This document shows positions 35,540-44,681 of a stretch of 64,000 nucleotides of DNA, piece after piece. A program made the position numbers and the translations under genes. Position 1 is the first letter of the stretch. Every line of letters begins with the position of its first letter. This DNA comes from Viridilinea sp964592425 (GTDB taxonomy: Bacteria; Chloroflexota; Chloroflexia; Chloroflexales; Chloroflexaceae), in NCBI GenBank assembly GCA_964592425.1, contig CAZQCG010000010.1:69250-133249 (forward strand), written 5' to 3'. The notes under the pieces were generated by a model. That model was given only the letters and a program-made list of their open reading frames with translations, did not search any database and had not been told where the DNA came from.

Positions 35540-36499
35540 TCACCAGAGCTCGCGTAGCAGGCTCGGGTCAAGATTGCCGCCGCAGAGGATGACCCCCACG
35601 CGACGACATTCCGGTGGCAGCAGGCCAGCCAGCACCGCTGCCGGCCCAACTGCGCCGGTTGGTTCAAGCACCAGCTTCAGGCGCAGCAGTATGAAGCGTA
35701 GAGCTTCAAGTACCTGGGCGTCGGAGACAACCAGCACCTGCTCGACGTGGCGCTTGATGATCGGGAAGGTGAGTTGGCCGGGCGCAGTGGTGCGAATGCC
35801 GTCAGCAATCGTAGCAGGCGGGGCAATCGTCAGACGCACGCCAGCAGCCAGAGACTGGCGCACATCGTCGGCACCTTCGGTCTCGACCCCGAAGATGCGG
35901 ATGGCCGGGTTCAGAGCTTTGGCCGCCACCGCACAGCCGCCGATCAATCCGCCGCCGCCAACCGGAACGACCAGCGCATCAAGCTCGGCTACCTGCTCCA
36001 GCAACTCCAGGGCTGCCGTACCCTGGCCAGCAATGATCTGCGGGTGATCATAGGGCGGCACAATGGTCATACCGCGCTCTTCGGCAATTGCACGGGCAAA
36101 GGTGTCGCGGTCAACCGTTGCCCGTGCAAAGATCTGCACCTCGGCACCATAACCACGAGTAGCCGCCAGCTTCACCGGCGGGGCATCGTCAGGCATACAG
36201 ATCACTGCGGGCACACCCAGCAGGCGCGCCGCCAGGGCCACCCCCTGGGCATGGTTGCCGCTGCTGAAGGCCACCACCCCCCGGCGACGGGTCGCCTCAT
36301 CGAGGCCACTCAGTGTATTGTAGGCCCCGCGAAACTTGAACGAGCCGCTGCGCTGCAAGTTCTCGCATTTGAGAAAGAGCTCGCGCCCAGCCAGGGCATT
36401 CAGAGTCCGGCTGGTCTGCACAGGCGTCCGGTGGGCCACGCCCGCCAGCCGTAGCGTTGCGGCACGGACATCATCAGAGCTGATCACCAGTGGTTCCAT
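35540..36499 (-). CDS. Threonine ammonia-lyase / serine-threonine dehydratase
   Basis: A PLP-dependent lyase that deaminates threonine to 2-oxobutanoate. The 319-residue product has the PLP Lys in GSFKFRGAY (Lys55), the phosphate loop VVPVGGGGLIGG, FSSGNHAQGVALAA and the fold type II layout. It lacks the C-terminal regulatory ACT domain of biosynthetic IlvA, so it is the short, catabolic (TdcB-like) kind, possibly able to use serine. The ATG at 36497-36499 follows GGAG-like GGGAGTG. It is flanked by two copies of a 145-bp miniature element and read against the tRNA. Confidence 0.92.
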   Translation of the reverse strand: MEPLVISSDDVRAATLRLAGVAHRTPVQTSRTLNALAGRELFLKCENLQRSGSFKFRGAYNTLSGLDEATRRRGVVAFSSGNHAQGVALAARLLGVPAVICMPDDAPPVKLAATRGYGAEVQIFARATVDRDTFARAIAEERGMTIVPPYDHPQIIAGQGTAALELLEQVAELDALVVPVGGGGLIGGCAVAAKALNPAIRIFGVETEGADDVRQSLAAGVRLTIAPPATIADGIRTTAPGQLTFPIIKRHVEQVLVVSDAQVLEALRFILLRLKLVLEPTGAVGPAAVLAGLLPPECRRVGVILCGGNLDPSLLRELW

Positions 36500-36547
36500 A
36501 GAACACTCCCATCCACTTCGCGCACAGCACCGGGAGGCAACATGGCT

Positions 36548-36593
36548 ATCCACCACGCGCAGGTCGGCTCAACCTTTCTGAGAGCCGCTGTAG
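36548..36593. repeat. 46-bp dispersed repeat, copy 1
   Basis: This stretch, starting ATCCACCACGCGCAGGTCGG, matches 48105-48150 at 44 of 46 positions. It lies upstream of the dehydratase start and has no visible inverted ends. Confidence 0.7.
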
Positions 36594-36608
36594 CGGGTTG
36601 CTTTGCCG

Positions 36609-36773
36609 GGCCGGAGGCCAGGGCTGATGCAAAGTCCGAACGAGAACGCGGATCGCGCTGATCTGACGGATTGACGCGGAGCTTTTTGCGGCAGCGCAGC
36701 GCGAATCTGTTCCATCTGCGGTATCCGCGTGCCATTGCCTGAGGCGACTTTGCATCAGCCCTGGGCCGGATGC
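36609..36773. mobile_element. 145-bp miniature element, family B, copy 2, with near-perfect target duplication
   Basis: The element (36619-36763) has the same orientation as copy 1 and differs from it at one base (GCCATTGCCT instead of GCGATTGCCT). The flanks GGCCGGAGGC (36609-36618) and GGCCGGATGC (36764-36773) are a 10-base duplication with one change. Near identity of the two copies indicates recent movement or gene conversion. Confidence 0.9.
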
Positions 36774-36795
36774 TAGCCCAGCGAGGAGACTATAT

Positions 36796-36801
36796 TATAA
36801 T
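36796..36801 (+). promoter_or_regulatory. -10 box upstream of the YcxB-like gene
   Basis: TATAAT, 40 bases before the ATG; the surrounding sequence is TA-rich, and no clear -35 box is visible. Confidence 0.4.
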
Positions 36802-36841
36802 AGGCTATCAGCCGGAATCTCTCTGCCAGTGAGCCAGCCCT

Positions 36842-37339
36842 ATGCAGATCGCCTTTGAAAGTGCCCTGACCCGCCAGGAGTTTGTGCGCCACGCGCTGAG
36901 CCGCCACTTCCGCCGGCCGATGTTCTACATCTTTGCTTTTGTTGCGGCCGTGCTAACCGCCTATGCCTTTATGAGCGAGACGGCCCCGGCGATCCTTTAC
37001 CTGGCGGCCTGGTTACCGCTGCTGATCTATGCCGTCACCGGCTGGATCAGCCTCTCCCGCCAGAGCCGTGATAACCAACTGTCGATCTACCAGACGACGC
37101 TCTACACGTTTAGTCAGCGCGGGATCGAACTGAACTCGCGCCAGGGGCGCAGTACGATCAGATGGCCCGAGATCCAGAACTGGCGTAAGGTGATTGGGAT
37201 CTATGAGCTAGTGCTGACCAATGGGCAAGTGATGGTGATCGCCCAGCGTGCCGTGCCGCCACGCCAACTAAAGAGCTTTGAGGATCTGCTCAAGCAACAG
37301 ATTCAGCCGAAGCCAGAGAGCGGGATCTTCGATAAATGA
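36842..37339 (+). CDS. YcxB-like membrane protein
   Basis: A 165-residue protein. Two transmembrane helices (about 29-47 FYIFAFVAAVLTAYAF and 50-68 AILYLAAWLPLLIYAV) precede a cytoplasmic domain of the YcxB-like C-terminal type: LYTFSQRGIELNSRQGRSTIRWPEIQNW and VIAQRAVPPRQLKSFEDLL. The function is unknown. It faces the 3' end of the aldehyde oxidoreductase gene across a miniature element. Confidence 0.72.
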   Translation: MQIAFESALTRQEFVRHALSRHFRRPMFYIFAFVAAVLTAYAFMSETAPAILYLAAWLPLLIYAVTGWISLSRQSRDNQLSIYQTTLYTFSQRGIELNSRQGRSTIRWPEIQNWRKVIGIYELVLTNGQVMVIAQRAVPPRQLKSFEDLLKQQIQPKPESGIFDK

Positions 37340-37456
37340 AAGCGATACGGTCTTCGCGTATGCGTGGCCCTTATTCGTGAACAGCACGGGGGCGGCAACT
37401 GGCCCGGCTGCAGGGCGGGACGCCCACGGGTCCAGGGTGCAGAAGCCAGGGCCTGG

Positions 37457-37600
37457 GGCTAAACCCAATACTTTGCAAATAAGGATGGATGCATGGCTGA
37501 GAAAACCTGTCAGGTGCGGCCACGGAATGCATCAGAATGCGAACGATCATGGCTGGCCGCACCTGACAGGTTTCTTATTTGAAAGGTATTGGGGCTAAAC
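37457..37600. mobile_element. Miniature inverted-repeat element, family A, copy 2, with 8-bp duplication in a stop codon
   Basis: The element (37465-37592) begins CCAATACTTTGCAAATAAG and ends CTTATTTGAAAGGTATTGG. The 8-base flanks GGCTAAAC (37457-37464 and 37593-37600) are a perfect target duplication. The right copy contains the TAG stop codon of the aldehyde oxidoreductase gene (CTA at 37595-37597), so the insertion happened in the last bases of that gene and left the protein intact. The interior is the same long hairpin as copy 1. Confidence 0.92.
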
Positions 37601-39376
37601 CCGAATGCCCAACTCGGCGAGGCGGGCAGGGGTCGGATCGCCGTGGGGATCCCAGCCGTGCCGCTGGTAGTACTCGGCGATCAGTTCGGCAAGGGGCGGC
37701 AGATGGCCAGCTGCCGGGCCGCTCGTCAGGGCTTCCTGTGTCCAGCGGGCGGGCAGGCCAGCTTCAGCCCCGCTATCGGCGTAGCGGCGGGCAAAGAGTT
37801 GCTCGACGGTAATGATGCGCTCACCGATCTTCGCCAGATCGGCACCAGTGAGGGTGATGCCGGTTGCGGCGATTAACGCCAGCAGTTCACCCGGGGCAAC
37901 CTGGTAGCCCAGCAGGCCCAGGCGGCGACAAAGGCCAGTTGCGTCGAGCGCGGCGGCAAAACGCTCGTGCCAGATCAGGCGCAGAGCCTTGCCAACCCTG
38001 GTGCGCGGCTGGTTCGGGGCCTCGGGCAACCAGGGCGGCAAATCGGCTACCAACTCCTCGTAGGCCATCGCGTAGCGCGGGTCGCCGCCGATTGGTGCAG
38101 TCGCCATCGCCAGAGCCATACCATTGAGCGCACGCGGATCGAGGGCGGGCATGGCCAGGCCCCTGGCCTGCGGGGCAAATGCGTCGCTCCCCCAGAAGAT
38201 CGCTTGCAACTCACCAATGCCGAGCGAAAGCAGGTCACGCTTTTCCTGGCGCTGGGCCAGGCGTTCAACAGCGGCAAGCACAGCCGGCCCATCACCCCAG
38301 GCCAGCCTGGTCGAGCGGCTGAGTCCACGAGCCTGACACTCCATCAGGAAGGCGACGGCGGCGCTGGTCGCAACAGGGTCAAGCCCAAGGCGCAGGCAAT
38401 GCTCGGCCAGGGCCGCCAGGTGATCGGGGTTGCTGATTCCGCAGCGGGCCCCGAAACCGGTCACCATCTCCAGCGTTGGTAACGGTTCACCTGTAGCGAC
38501 CAGGTCGTGGTAACAGGGCATCGGACAACCCGTACAGCCACGGCTCGGGCCGCGCCGGTTGGCCAGGTTGCCAATCGCCTGTACCAACCCCGTCCCAGGG
38601 TGGGCGACGGCCCCATTCTGCCCGCTGAGCGCTCCCTGGGCTGCTGCCCGTGCCACCAGGTAGAGGTCGCCAACCCGGCGGATGGCGGCAGAATGGGCGC
38701 TTGTCTCACTGCGGCGGCGCACCGAAGCCAGGGCCGCCGTCAGACGTGCCGGGTCGGCGGGGGCACCAGGCGGGCCACCGCGCACCACCACCGCCTTGAT
38801 GCGCTTGGTCGCCATAACGATACCCGTGCCAGCTGGCTCGGCGATGTAGCGCCCCTCGGCGACAATGCTGGCATAGGCGACATCGGCCTCGCCAGCCGGA
38901 CCGATGCAAGCAACGGCCACATCACTACCCAGCTCAGATCGCAAGGCCGTATGGGTGGCGAGGGTATCGAGACCGACCAAGTGCGCGGCCGGGCGCAGGC
39001 GCACCTGGTCGCGGTCAAGGTAGATATAGACCCATTCGGGGGCCTGGCCGCGAATGATCAGCAGGTCATAGCCAGCGCGGCGTAGGTGCTCACCCCAATG
39101 GCCCTGGGCCCAGCTATAGCCAATCGCTCCGGTCAGCGGCGAGCGCGTGCCGACCACAAAGCCACCTGCGGCGAAGGCCCCGTTACCGGCCAGACGCCCG
39201 GCGGCAAAGATTAGCAGATTGGCCGGAGCCAGGGCAGGCGTATCTGGTGGCAGGTGATGCCAGAGCAGCCAGGCCACTGCACCACGACCACCCAGGTAGT
39301 CCCGCTCGACCATGGCGGGCAACTGCTGGCGTACATGTCCGCGGGCCAGGTCAATGGTAAGCGTGCGCAGAGCCAT
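37595..39376 (-). CDS. Aldehyde:ferredoxin oxidoreductase (tungsten pterin enzyme)
   Basis: A 593-residue member of the AOR family, which oxidises aldehydes to acids with ferredoxin, using a tungsten bis-pterin cofactor and one [4Fe-4S] cluster. N-terminal motifs are YLGGRGAVAWLLWHHLPP and LTGAIGYSWAQGHWG. Cluster ligands are in GCTGCPMPC (about Cys281, 284, 288) and a fourth Cys in TGLCRRLG (about 483). Typical AORs are about 600 residues, so this one is complete. No ferredoxin gene, and no pterin genes besides the shortened MoeA-like one, lie nearby. The stop codon lies in a transposon target duplication. Confidence 0.93.
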   Translation of the reverse strand: MALRTLTIDLARGHVRQQLPAMVERDYLGGRGAVAWLLWHHLPPDTPALAPANLLIFAAGRLAGNGAFAAGGFVVGTRSPLTGAIGYSWAQGHWGEHLRRAGYDLLIIRGQAPEWVYIYLDRDQVRLRPAAHLVGLDTLATHTALRSELGSDVAVACIGPAGEADVAYASIVAEGRYIAEPAGTGIVMATKRIKAVVVRGGPPGAPADPARLTAALASVRRRSETSAHSAAIRRVGDLYLVARAAAQGALSGQNGAVAHPGTGLVQAIGNLANRRGPSRGCTGCPMPCYHDLVATGEPLPTLEMVTGFGARCGISNPDHLAALAEHCLRLGLDPVATSAAVAFLMECQARGLSRSTRLAWGDGPAVLAAVERLAQRQEKRDLLSLGIGELQAIFWGSDAFAPQARGLAMPALDPRALNGMALAMATAPIGGDPRYAMAYEELVADLPPWLPEAPNQPRTRVGKALRLIWHERFAAALDATGLCRRLGLLGYQVAPGELLALIAATGITLTGADLAKIGERIITVEQLFARRYADSGAEAGLPARWTQEALTSGPAAGHLPPLAELIAEYYQRHGWDPHGDPTPARLAELGIRV

Positions 39377-39452
39377 CTGAATTTATTTGACGCATCAGGG
39401 TCAGTTGGCGGTATTCGGCAAAAGAGAGCACGCTAGAACTGCTCTTGTCTAG

Positions 39453-39481
39453 AGTATGAGCGAGAGCCTGGCCATTGTCAA
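39453..39481 (-). promoter_or_regulatory. Sigma70-type promoter of the aldehyde oxidoreductase gene
   Basis: On the minus strand TTGACA (39476-39481), 17 bases, CATACT (39453-39458). Transcription would start near 39446, about 70 bases before the ATG. The rest of the 339-base gap up to the helicase gene holds a TATAGT at 39543-39548 and nothing else clear. Confidence 0.65.
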
Positions 39482-39715
39482 GCTTGCTCCTTTTGACTCG
39501 CTTTCCCTCACTCGATTCAACCTGAAAGCGTGTCTGTTATGCTATAGTTAATGACACACATCGGGTCAGGCATGCTTCAAACGAGCTTGACAGTTTGGGC
39601 TTCATGTCCCCAGCATAACGCTGCACAGGGCGATTATCAAGCTCAGAGAGCCGATGCTGAACCATGCCATCATTAGAGGAGGCGTGGGTGGGTCAAACCC
39701 GCGCGTCAACAGCTT

Positions 39716-41962
39716 ATGTCCGAACGCATGCAGCAACTCAACCCGGCCCAGCACCGTGCCGTCGAGACGATCAGTGGGCCGGTGCTGGTGCTTGCCGGTC
39801 CCGGCAGCGGCAAGACCCGCGTCCTGACCCATCGCATTGCTCACCTCATTGGCGAGGTCGGAGTCGATCCCTATAACCTGCTTGCTGTAACCTTCACCAA
39901 CAAAGCAGCCCGTGAGATGAAGGCGCGACTGGAGACGCTGATCGGGACAAGTCAGGCCCAGGCGCTCAGTATGGGCACCTTCCACAGCCTCTGCGCCCGC
40001 TTTCTGCGCCGCGATATTATCCACCTCGGGCGCGAGCGCGATTTTGTGATCTATGACAGCGATGACCAGGAGCGCCTGATGCGGCGGGTGTTGCGGGAAC
40101 TGAAGCTTGACGAGAAGCAAAACCCGCCCCGTGCCATCCATGCGCGCATCTCCAGCGCCAAGAATGAACTCGTCTCACCGGAGGAGTTTGCGCGCCTTAA
40201 CCGCAGCTACCGCGACGAGATCGCCGCCCGCTGCTACGCCCGCTATCAGGTGCTGCTCCGCGAGGCCAATGCGCTCGATTTTGATGATTTGCTGGTTGAG
40301 ACGGTACACCTCTTCGATCAGCATCCCGAGGTGCTTGCTCGTTACCATGAGCGTTATGTCTATCTACTGGTAGACGAGTACCAGGACACCAACCGTGTTC
40401 AGTATACCCTGGTGCGCCAACTCGCCGCGCTGCACCGCAACCTCTTCGTCGTTGGCGATGATGACCAGTCGATCTACCTCTTTCGCGGGGCTGACGTGCG
40501 CAACATTCGCCAGTTTGAACAGGACTACCCCGAAGCCCAGGTGATCCTGCTTGAACAGAACTACCGCTCGACCCAGGCGATTCTCGAGACGGCCCAGGCA
40601 GTGATCAACGCGGGCGCTCGCCGCAAACATATCAAGCAGCTCTGGACCGAGAACGGGGCCGGGGTGCAGGTTTCACTCCACGAGGGCTATGACCAGGATG
40701 AAGAGGCGGCTTTTGTCACCGACGAGATCGCCCGTCTGGTGGCGGCAGGCGAATTCAGCCTGCGTGATTGCGCCGTGCTCTACCGCACCAATGCCCAGTC
40801 GCGCGCCCTGGAAGAGGCGCTGATCCGGCGAGGGCTACGCTACCAGATCATCGGCGGGACGCGCTTCTACGAGCGCAAAGAGGTGAAGGATCTGCTGGCC
40901 TACCTGCGCGTGCTGCTCAACCCCTTCGACAGTGTGAGCCTGCTGCGCATCCTCAACTGGCCTGCTCGCGGCATCGGCGAACGCAGCGAGGCCGAGTTGG
41001 TACGTTGGGCCGCTGAGTTGGGGGTCTCCCTCTTCCAGAGCCTCGCTGAGCTTGATCAGTCCACCCTGCCAAGCCCCTTCAGCCCACGCATTGCCGCCGC
41101 CCTGCGGGCCTTCGCCAGCCTGCTCGGCGAGCTGAGCAATGCCGCGCGCCAACTGCCGCTCGACCAACTCTTCGACCTGATCATCGAGCGTATTGGCATG
41201 CGTGAGGCCCTGCTGCGCGAATACGGCACCGAAGAGGCCGAAGAACGCTGGGCCAACCTTGAGGAGTTGCGCAACGTCACCGCAGACTATCTCAACCTGC
41301 CCCTTGAAGCCCAGTTGCCCACCTTGCTCGAAGAGGTTGCCCTGATCGCCGACATCGACAAGCTCGATCCGGAAGCTGATGTGGTCACATGTATTACCCT
41401 GCACCAGGCCAAAGGGCTGGAATATCCCGTCGTCTTCCTGATCGGGCTGGAAGATGGCCTGTTGCCGCATAGCCGATCCATCGACGACCGCGAGCAACTC
41501 GAAGAGGAGCGACGCCTGCTCTATGTCGGGATGACCCGCGCCCGGCGCCGGCTCTACCTCTGCTATGCCTTCCGGCGTCTGAGCTTCGGACGGGTCAACC
41601 TGAGCGTTCCTTCGCGCTTTCTGGCCGACATCCCGCGTCAACTGCTCAAACAACCGGCCCGTCGTGCCAAGACTCCGGTGCAGACGAGCATCTTCAGCGG
41701 GCGCAGCAGCACAGCCCGTAACCAGGGCCATGCAAGCAGCCCACCACCAGCCTCTGCGAGCAGCGGGCTAAGTGGGCGCAGCAGTGTGCCAACTGCCAGC
41801 GCCAGCTTCTTTGCTGGCCAGCGGGTGCGTCACGCCACCTTTGGTGAAGGCGTGGTGATCAGCAGCCGCCTCGTCGATGGCGACGAAGAGGTGACGGTAA
41901 AATTCAGCGACCGCGAACGGCGCATTCTGGCCAGCTTTGCCCGTCTCGAACACCTGGGGTAG
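39716..41962 (+). CDS. DNA helicase UvrD/PcrA
   Basis: A superfamily 1A 3'-5' helicase of 748 residues used in nucleotide excision and replication repair. Motif I is LAGPGSGKTRVL (about 23-34), motif Ia AVTFTNKAAREMK, motif II LLVDEYQDTN, motif III VVGDDDQSIYLFRGAD, motif IV NYRST, motif V TLHQAKGLEYPVVFLIGLEDG and motif VI YVGMTRARRRLYL. The C-terminal 45 residues carry a Tudor-like end (RVRHATFGEGVVI), as in PcrA. A Ser/Ala-rich linker separates the core from it. Confidence 0.97.
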   Translation: MSERMQQLNPAQHRAVETISGPVLVLAGPGSGKTRVLTHRIAHLIGEVGVDPYNLLAVTFTNKAAREMKARLETLIGTSQAQALSMGTFHSLCARFLRRDIIHLGRERDFVIYDSDDQERLMRRVLRELKLDEKQNPPRAIHARISSAKNELVSPEEFARLNRSYRDEIAARCYARYQVLLREANALDFDDLLVETVHLFDQHPEVLARYHERYVYLLVDEYQDTNRVQYTLVRQLAALHRNLFVVGDDDQSIYLFRGADVRNIRQFEQDYPEAQVILLEQNYRSTQAILETAQAVINAGARRKHIKQLWTENGAGVQVSLHEGYDQDEEAAFVTDEIARLVAAGEFSLRDCAVLYRTNAQSRALEEALIRRGLRYQIIGGTRFYERKEVKDLLAYLRVLLNPFDSVSLLRILNWPARGIGERSEAELVRWAAELGVSLFQSLAELDQSTLPSPFSPRIAAALRAFASLLGELSNAARQLPLDQLFDLIIERIGMREALLREYGTEEAEERWANLEELRNVTADYLNLPLEAQLPTLLEEVALIADIDKLDPEADVVTCITLHQAKGLEYPVVFLIGLEDGLLPHSRSIDDREQLEEERRLLYVGMTRARRRLYLCYAFRRLSFGRVNLSVPSRFLADIPRQLLKQPARRAKTPVQTSIFSGRSSTARNQGHASSPPPASASSGLSGRSSVPTASASFFAGQRVRHATFGEGVVISSRLVDGDEEVTVKFSDRERRILASFARLEHLG

Positions 41963-42008
41963 GGGCGCAGCGCTGGGCCCCCACGACAATCAACGCTTGT
42001 AGTTCGCT

Positions 42009-42890
42009 TTAGACTCGTCGCAGGTGATCAACCAGGAACTCACGCAGCGCCCGCGCCGCCGGTGAAGCGACCCGATCACCACGCCAGACCAGCCCAAGCG
42101 AGCGCTGCAAGACCTGATCGGCGACCCGCAGGGCCACCAGATCTTGCACCTCCTGTACAGCCAGACGTGGCACCAGGGCCACACCGAGGCCAGCGGCGAC
42201 AAAACGCAGCAGCGTATCGATCTCGCCGCCGTCGAGCACTACCCGTGGGCTAAAGCCGGCCTGCTGACAGGCCACGAGGGTAGCTTCACGCAGTTCGTAA
42301 TTTTCAGGCGAGAGCACCCAGGCCGTCTTGGCCAGATCGCGCAACTGCACGCTGCTCAGAGCAGATAAGGGATGACCACGCCAGACCGCAACCACCATCT
42401 CTTCGCTGAAGAGTGGCACTACCGTCAGATGGGCATCTTCTACGGGCAGCGTGACAATTGCCACATCGGTCAGGCCCGTCTCCAACAGATCGAGCAAGGT
42501 CTGCACACCCGCCTCATGCAGGCGCAGTTCAATGCCTGGGTAGCGCTGGTTAAAGGCAGCCAGCACCTTAGGCAGCAACTGGGTGCCGACCGTCGGTGTC
42601 GTACCGATCGTGGCCCGTCCGCGGCGCAAGCCGATCCGCTCGGCCATCTCGGCGCGGGAAGCCTCAACCTGGGCCATCACCGCACGGGCGTGAGGCAGCA
42701 GCGCCTCGCCCGCCTCGGTCAGCCGAACATTGCGTCCAACGCGGTCGAAGAGGGCCAGGCCCAGTTCTTGCTCAAGCTGGCTGATCTGCTTGCTGAGCGC
42801 CGGCTGGGCAATGTGCAACTCACTTGCGGCCCTGGTGACGTGACAATGGCGCGCTACTGCCTCGAAGTAGCGCAAATGTCGCAGTTCCAT
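42009..42890 (-). CDS. LysR-family transcriptional regulator
   Basis: A 293-residue LysR regulator. The N-terminal helix-turn-helix is MELRHLRYFEAVARHCHVTRAASELHIAQPALSKQISQLE-like (residues 1-45 region), and the co-inducer domain follows with TIGTTPTVGTQLLPKVLAAF. The ATG at 42888-42890 starts the conserved domain; the frame extends further upstream to 43070 without family match. It is divergent from the VanW gene, so it may control that gene, but the 259-base gap shows no clear T-N11-A site. Confidence 0.92.
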   Translation of the reverse strand: MELRHLRYFEAVARHCHVTRAASELHIAQPALSKQISQLEQELGLALFDRVGRNVRLTEAGEALLPHARAVMAQVEASRAEMAERIGLRRGRATIGTTPTVGTQLLPKVLAAFNQRYPGIELRLHEAGVQTLLDLLETGLTDVAIVTLPVEDAHLTVVPLFSEEMVVAVWRGHPLSALSSVQLRDLAKTAWVLSPENYELREATLVACQQAGFSPRVVLDGGEIDTLLRFVAAGLGVALVPRLAVQEVQDLVALRVADQVLQRSLGLVWRGDRVASPAARALREFLVDHLRRV

Positions 42891-43095
42891 ACCTACTCGT
42901 ACGAAGAGCCTGTCGCTCGAACCTATCGCAACAGCATCATTGGCTGATGCGACAAATGTTTGCAGACAGCCTCTCGCTCTACTGTATCGGCCTGGAGATC
43001 GTCTCAGGCTGCATGGCTTGGAGGCCGGGCCTGGTTTCCGCGCCGCTGCGACGCCAACGCCGCAAGGCAAGTATAACAGATCGCTTCAGGTGGCG

Positions 43096-43104
43096 TGCTA
43101 TAAT
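43096..43104 (+). promoter_or_regulatory. Extended -10 promoter of the VanW gene
   Basis: TGC followed directly by TATAAT (43099-43104), 45 bases before the ATG. The -35 region is weak, which the extended -10 may offset. Confidence 0.6.
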
Positions 43105-43149
43105 GTTTGGGTTATCAATCATCAGTTTGTGTTCGTCCGAGGTACTTCT

Positions 43150-44553
43150 ATGCGGCAACTGCTCTTGAGTCTGACCCTTATACTCACGTTTATGGTGAGC
43201 CTCCCTGCGCGACCTGTCACAGCGGCCCCTGCCCTATCCCAGCCGCTTGGCTCAGTCTACTTCCCCGAAACCGGTCACAATATCGCCCTGCAGATCAAAC
43301 GCTTCTTTGATGCCAATGGCGGCGTGGCAATCTTCGGTATGCCGCTCACCGAGTTGATCATTGGCAACGACGGGCTACAGGTGCAATATTTCGAGAACGC
43401 GCGCCTCGAGTATCGCCCTGGCATGCCGCTCGATCAGCAGATCACGATCACCCGTGGCGGGGCGCTCTTCAGCGCCAACCGCACTGATGGACCCTTCCAG
43501 TGGCTTGGAGCCTCACCTGACCCGGTGCGTAGCTTCTTCCCCGAGTCGGGTCATACCCTGGGCGGGGCCTTTGGCTGGTTCTGGCAAAACCATGGCGGTC
43601 TACCGATCTTCGGCTACCCCATCTCTGAGGAGTTCTACGAGTGGGAGCCCAGCGCCAATGCCGAGCAGTTGGTGCAGTACTTCGAGCGCGCCCGCCTGAT
43701 CTACAACCCCGCACAGGCGGGTACACCCAACGAAGTGACGCTGATGCCCCTGGGCCGTTGGCTGCTAGCCCAGGATCCCATCGCCACAGCCGCCAGCGCC
43801 CCGGTGGCCCCTCTCAGCCTGCTTGGCCATGCCACCACCGGCTTCCCTGCCTCCTCATATGAACGGGTGACCAATATCAGCCGGGCCACCCAGATGATCG
43901 ACGGAATGATCGTCCCAGCCGGAGCCGAGTTCTCCTTCGCCGGGGTGGGCGATTTCTCCGAGGCCAACGGCTTCGTTGAGGGCTACGCCATTGTCGGTGG
44001 GCGGCTTGAGCGTGTGATTGGCGGCGGCCTCTGCCAGGTCTCCACCACCCTCTTCCGCGCCGTCTCTAACGCCGGGCTACAGGTAACCCGTCGTGTCGGC
44101 CATAGCCACATCGTCAACTTCTACGAGAACATCCTCGGCTTCGACGCCACCGTCTTTACACCAGAGGTCGATTTCCGTTGGCGTAATGATAGCCCCGGCC
44201 CCGTTTATATCATCGGCACGATCGACCTTGCCGCCGCTCAGGTCACGTTCGAACTCTACGGCAGCTCCGACGGGCGCAGTGTCACCTACCAGGGTCCCGC
44301 GACGAAGAACTGGACGAAGCCCGGGTCCCCGGTCTGGCAGTACGACTCTTCACTCCCTGCCGGGGCCGTGCGCCAGATGGTGCATGGTCGTTCGGGAGTT
44401 GATGTCACCTACACGCGGATTATCACCCGCGCCGACGGAAGTCGCCGGGTCGAGCCCTTCTTTACGCGTTATACACCCTGGGAGGATTTCTACGTCTACG
44501 GTCCGGGCGTCACACCACCTGGCGGCGCACGGGTGATCGCACCCAAACGCTAG
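43150..44553 (+). CDS. Secreted VanW-family protein
   Basis: A 467-residue exported protein. A signal peptide (about 1-26, ending PVTA-A) leads to two repeats of a GHNIALQIKRFFDANGGVAIFGMP-like unit (about 38-75 and 130-165), each with a nearby YFENARLEY or YFERARLIYN strand. The C-terminal domain (about 230-400) is VanW-like: FSFAGVGDFSEANGFVEGYAIVGGRLERVIGGGLCQVSTTLFRAV, with G-G-G-L-C-Q-V-S-T. VanW is linked to vancomycin-resistance clusters, but its role is unclear. The promoter is an extended -10 box. The repeats suggest wall binding. Confidence 0.85.
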   Translation: MRQLLLSLTLILTFMVSLPARPVTAAPALSQPLGSVYFPETGHNIALQIKRFFDANGGVAIFGMPLTELIIGNDGLQVQYFENARLEYRPGMPLDQQITITRGGALFSANRTDGPFQWLGASPDPVRSFFPESGHTLGGAFGWFWQNHGGLPIFGYPISEEFYEWEPSANAEQLVQYFERARLIYNPAQAGTPNEVTLMPLGRWLLAQDPIATAASAPVAPLSLLGHATTGFPASSYERVTNISRATQMIDGMIVPAGAEFSFAGVGDFSEANGFVEGYAIVGGRLERVIGGGLCQVSTTLFRAVSNAGLQVTRRVGHSHIVNFYENILGFDATVFTPEVDFRWRNDSPGPVYIIGTIDLAAAQVTFELYGSSDGRSVTYQGPATKNWTKPGSPVWQYDSSLPAGAVRQMVHGRSGVDVTYTRIITRADGSRRVEPFFTRYTPWEDFYVYGPGVTPPGGARVIAPKR

Positions 44554-44681
44554 TCATGATTCCAGGTAGGCTCACCGAAACAGCTGCGCAAAGGAGGGAC
44601 CGTGGGCAGGCGGCCTGGGGCGTCGCGTCTTCCCCATACTTCGCGCAGTTCCTTTGATTCAGTAGCGGGAGAGACCTGCTC

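Noticed and set aside
36484..36755. Short frames within the 145-bp element and the 46-bp repeat
   Set aside because: They arise from repeated DNA and have no start signal; the same peptide fragment appears at each repeat copy.
39602..40141. 179-residue minus-strand frame over the helicase start
   Set aside because: Antisense to UvrD/PcrA motif I-containing sequence, with no motif of its own.
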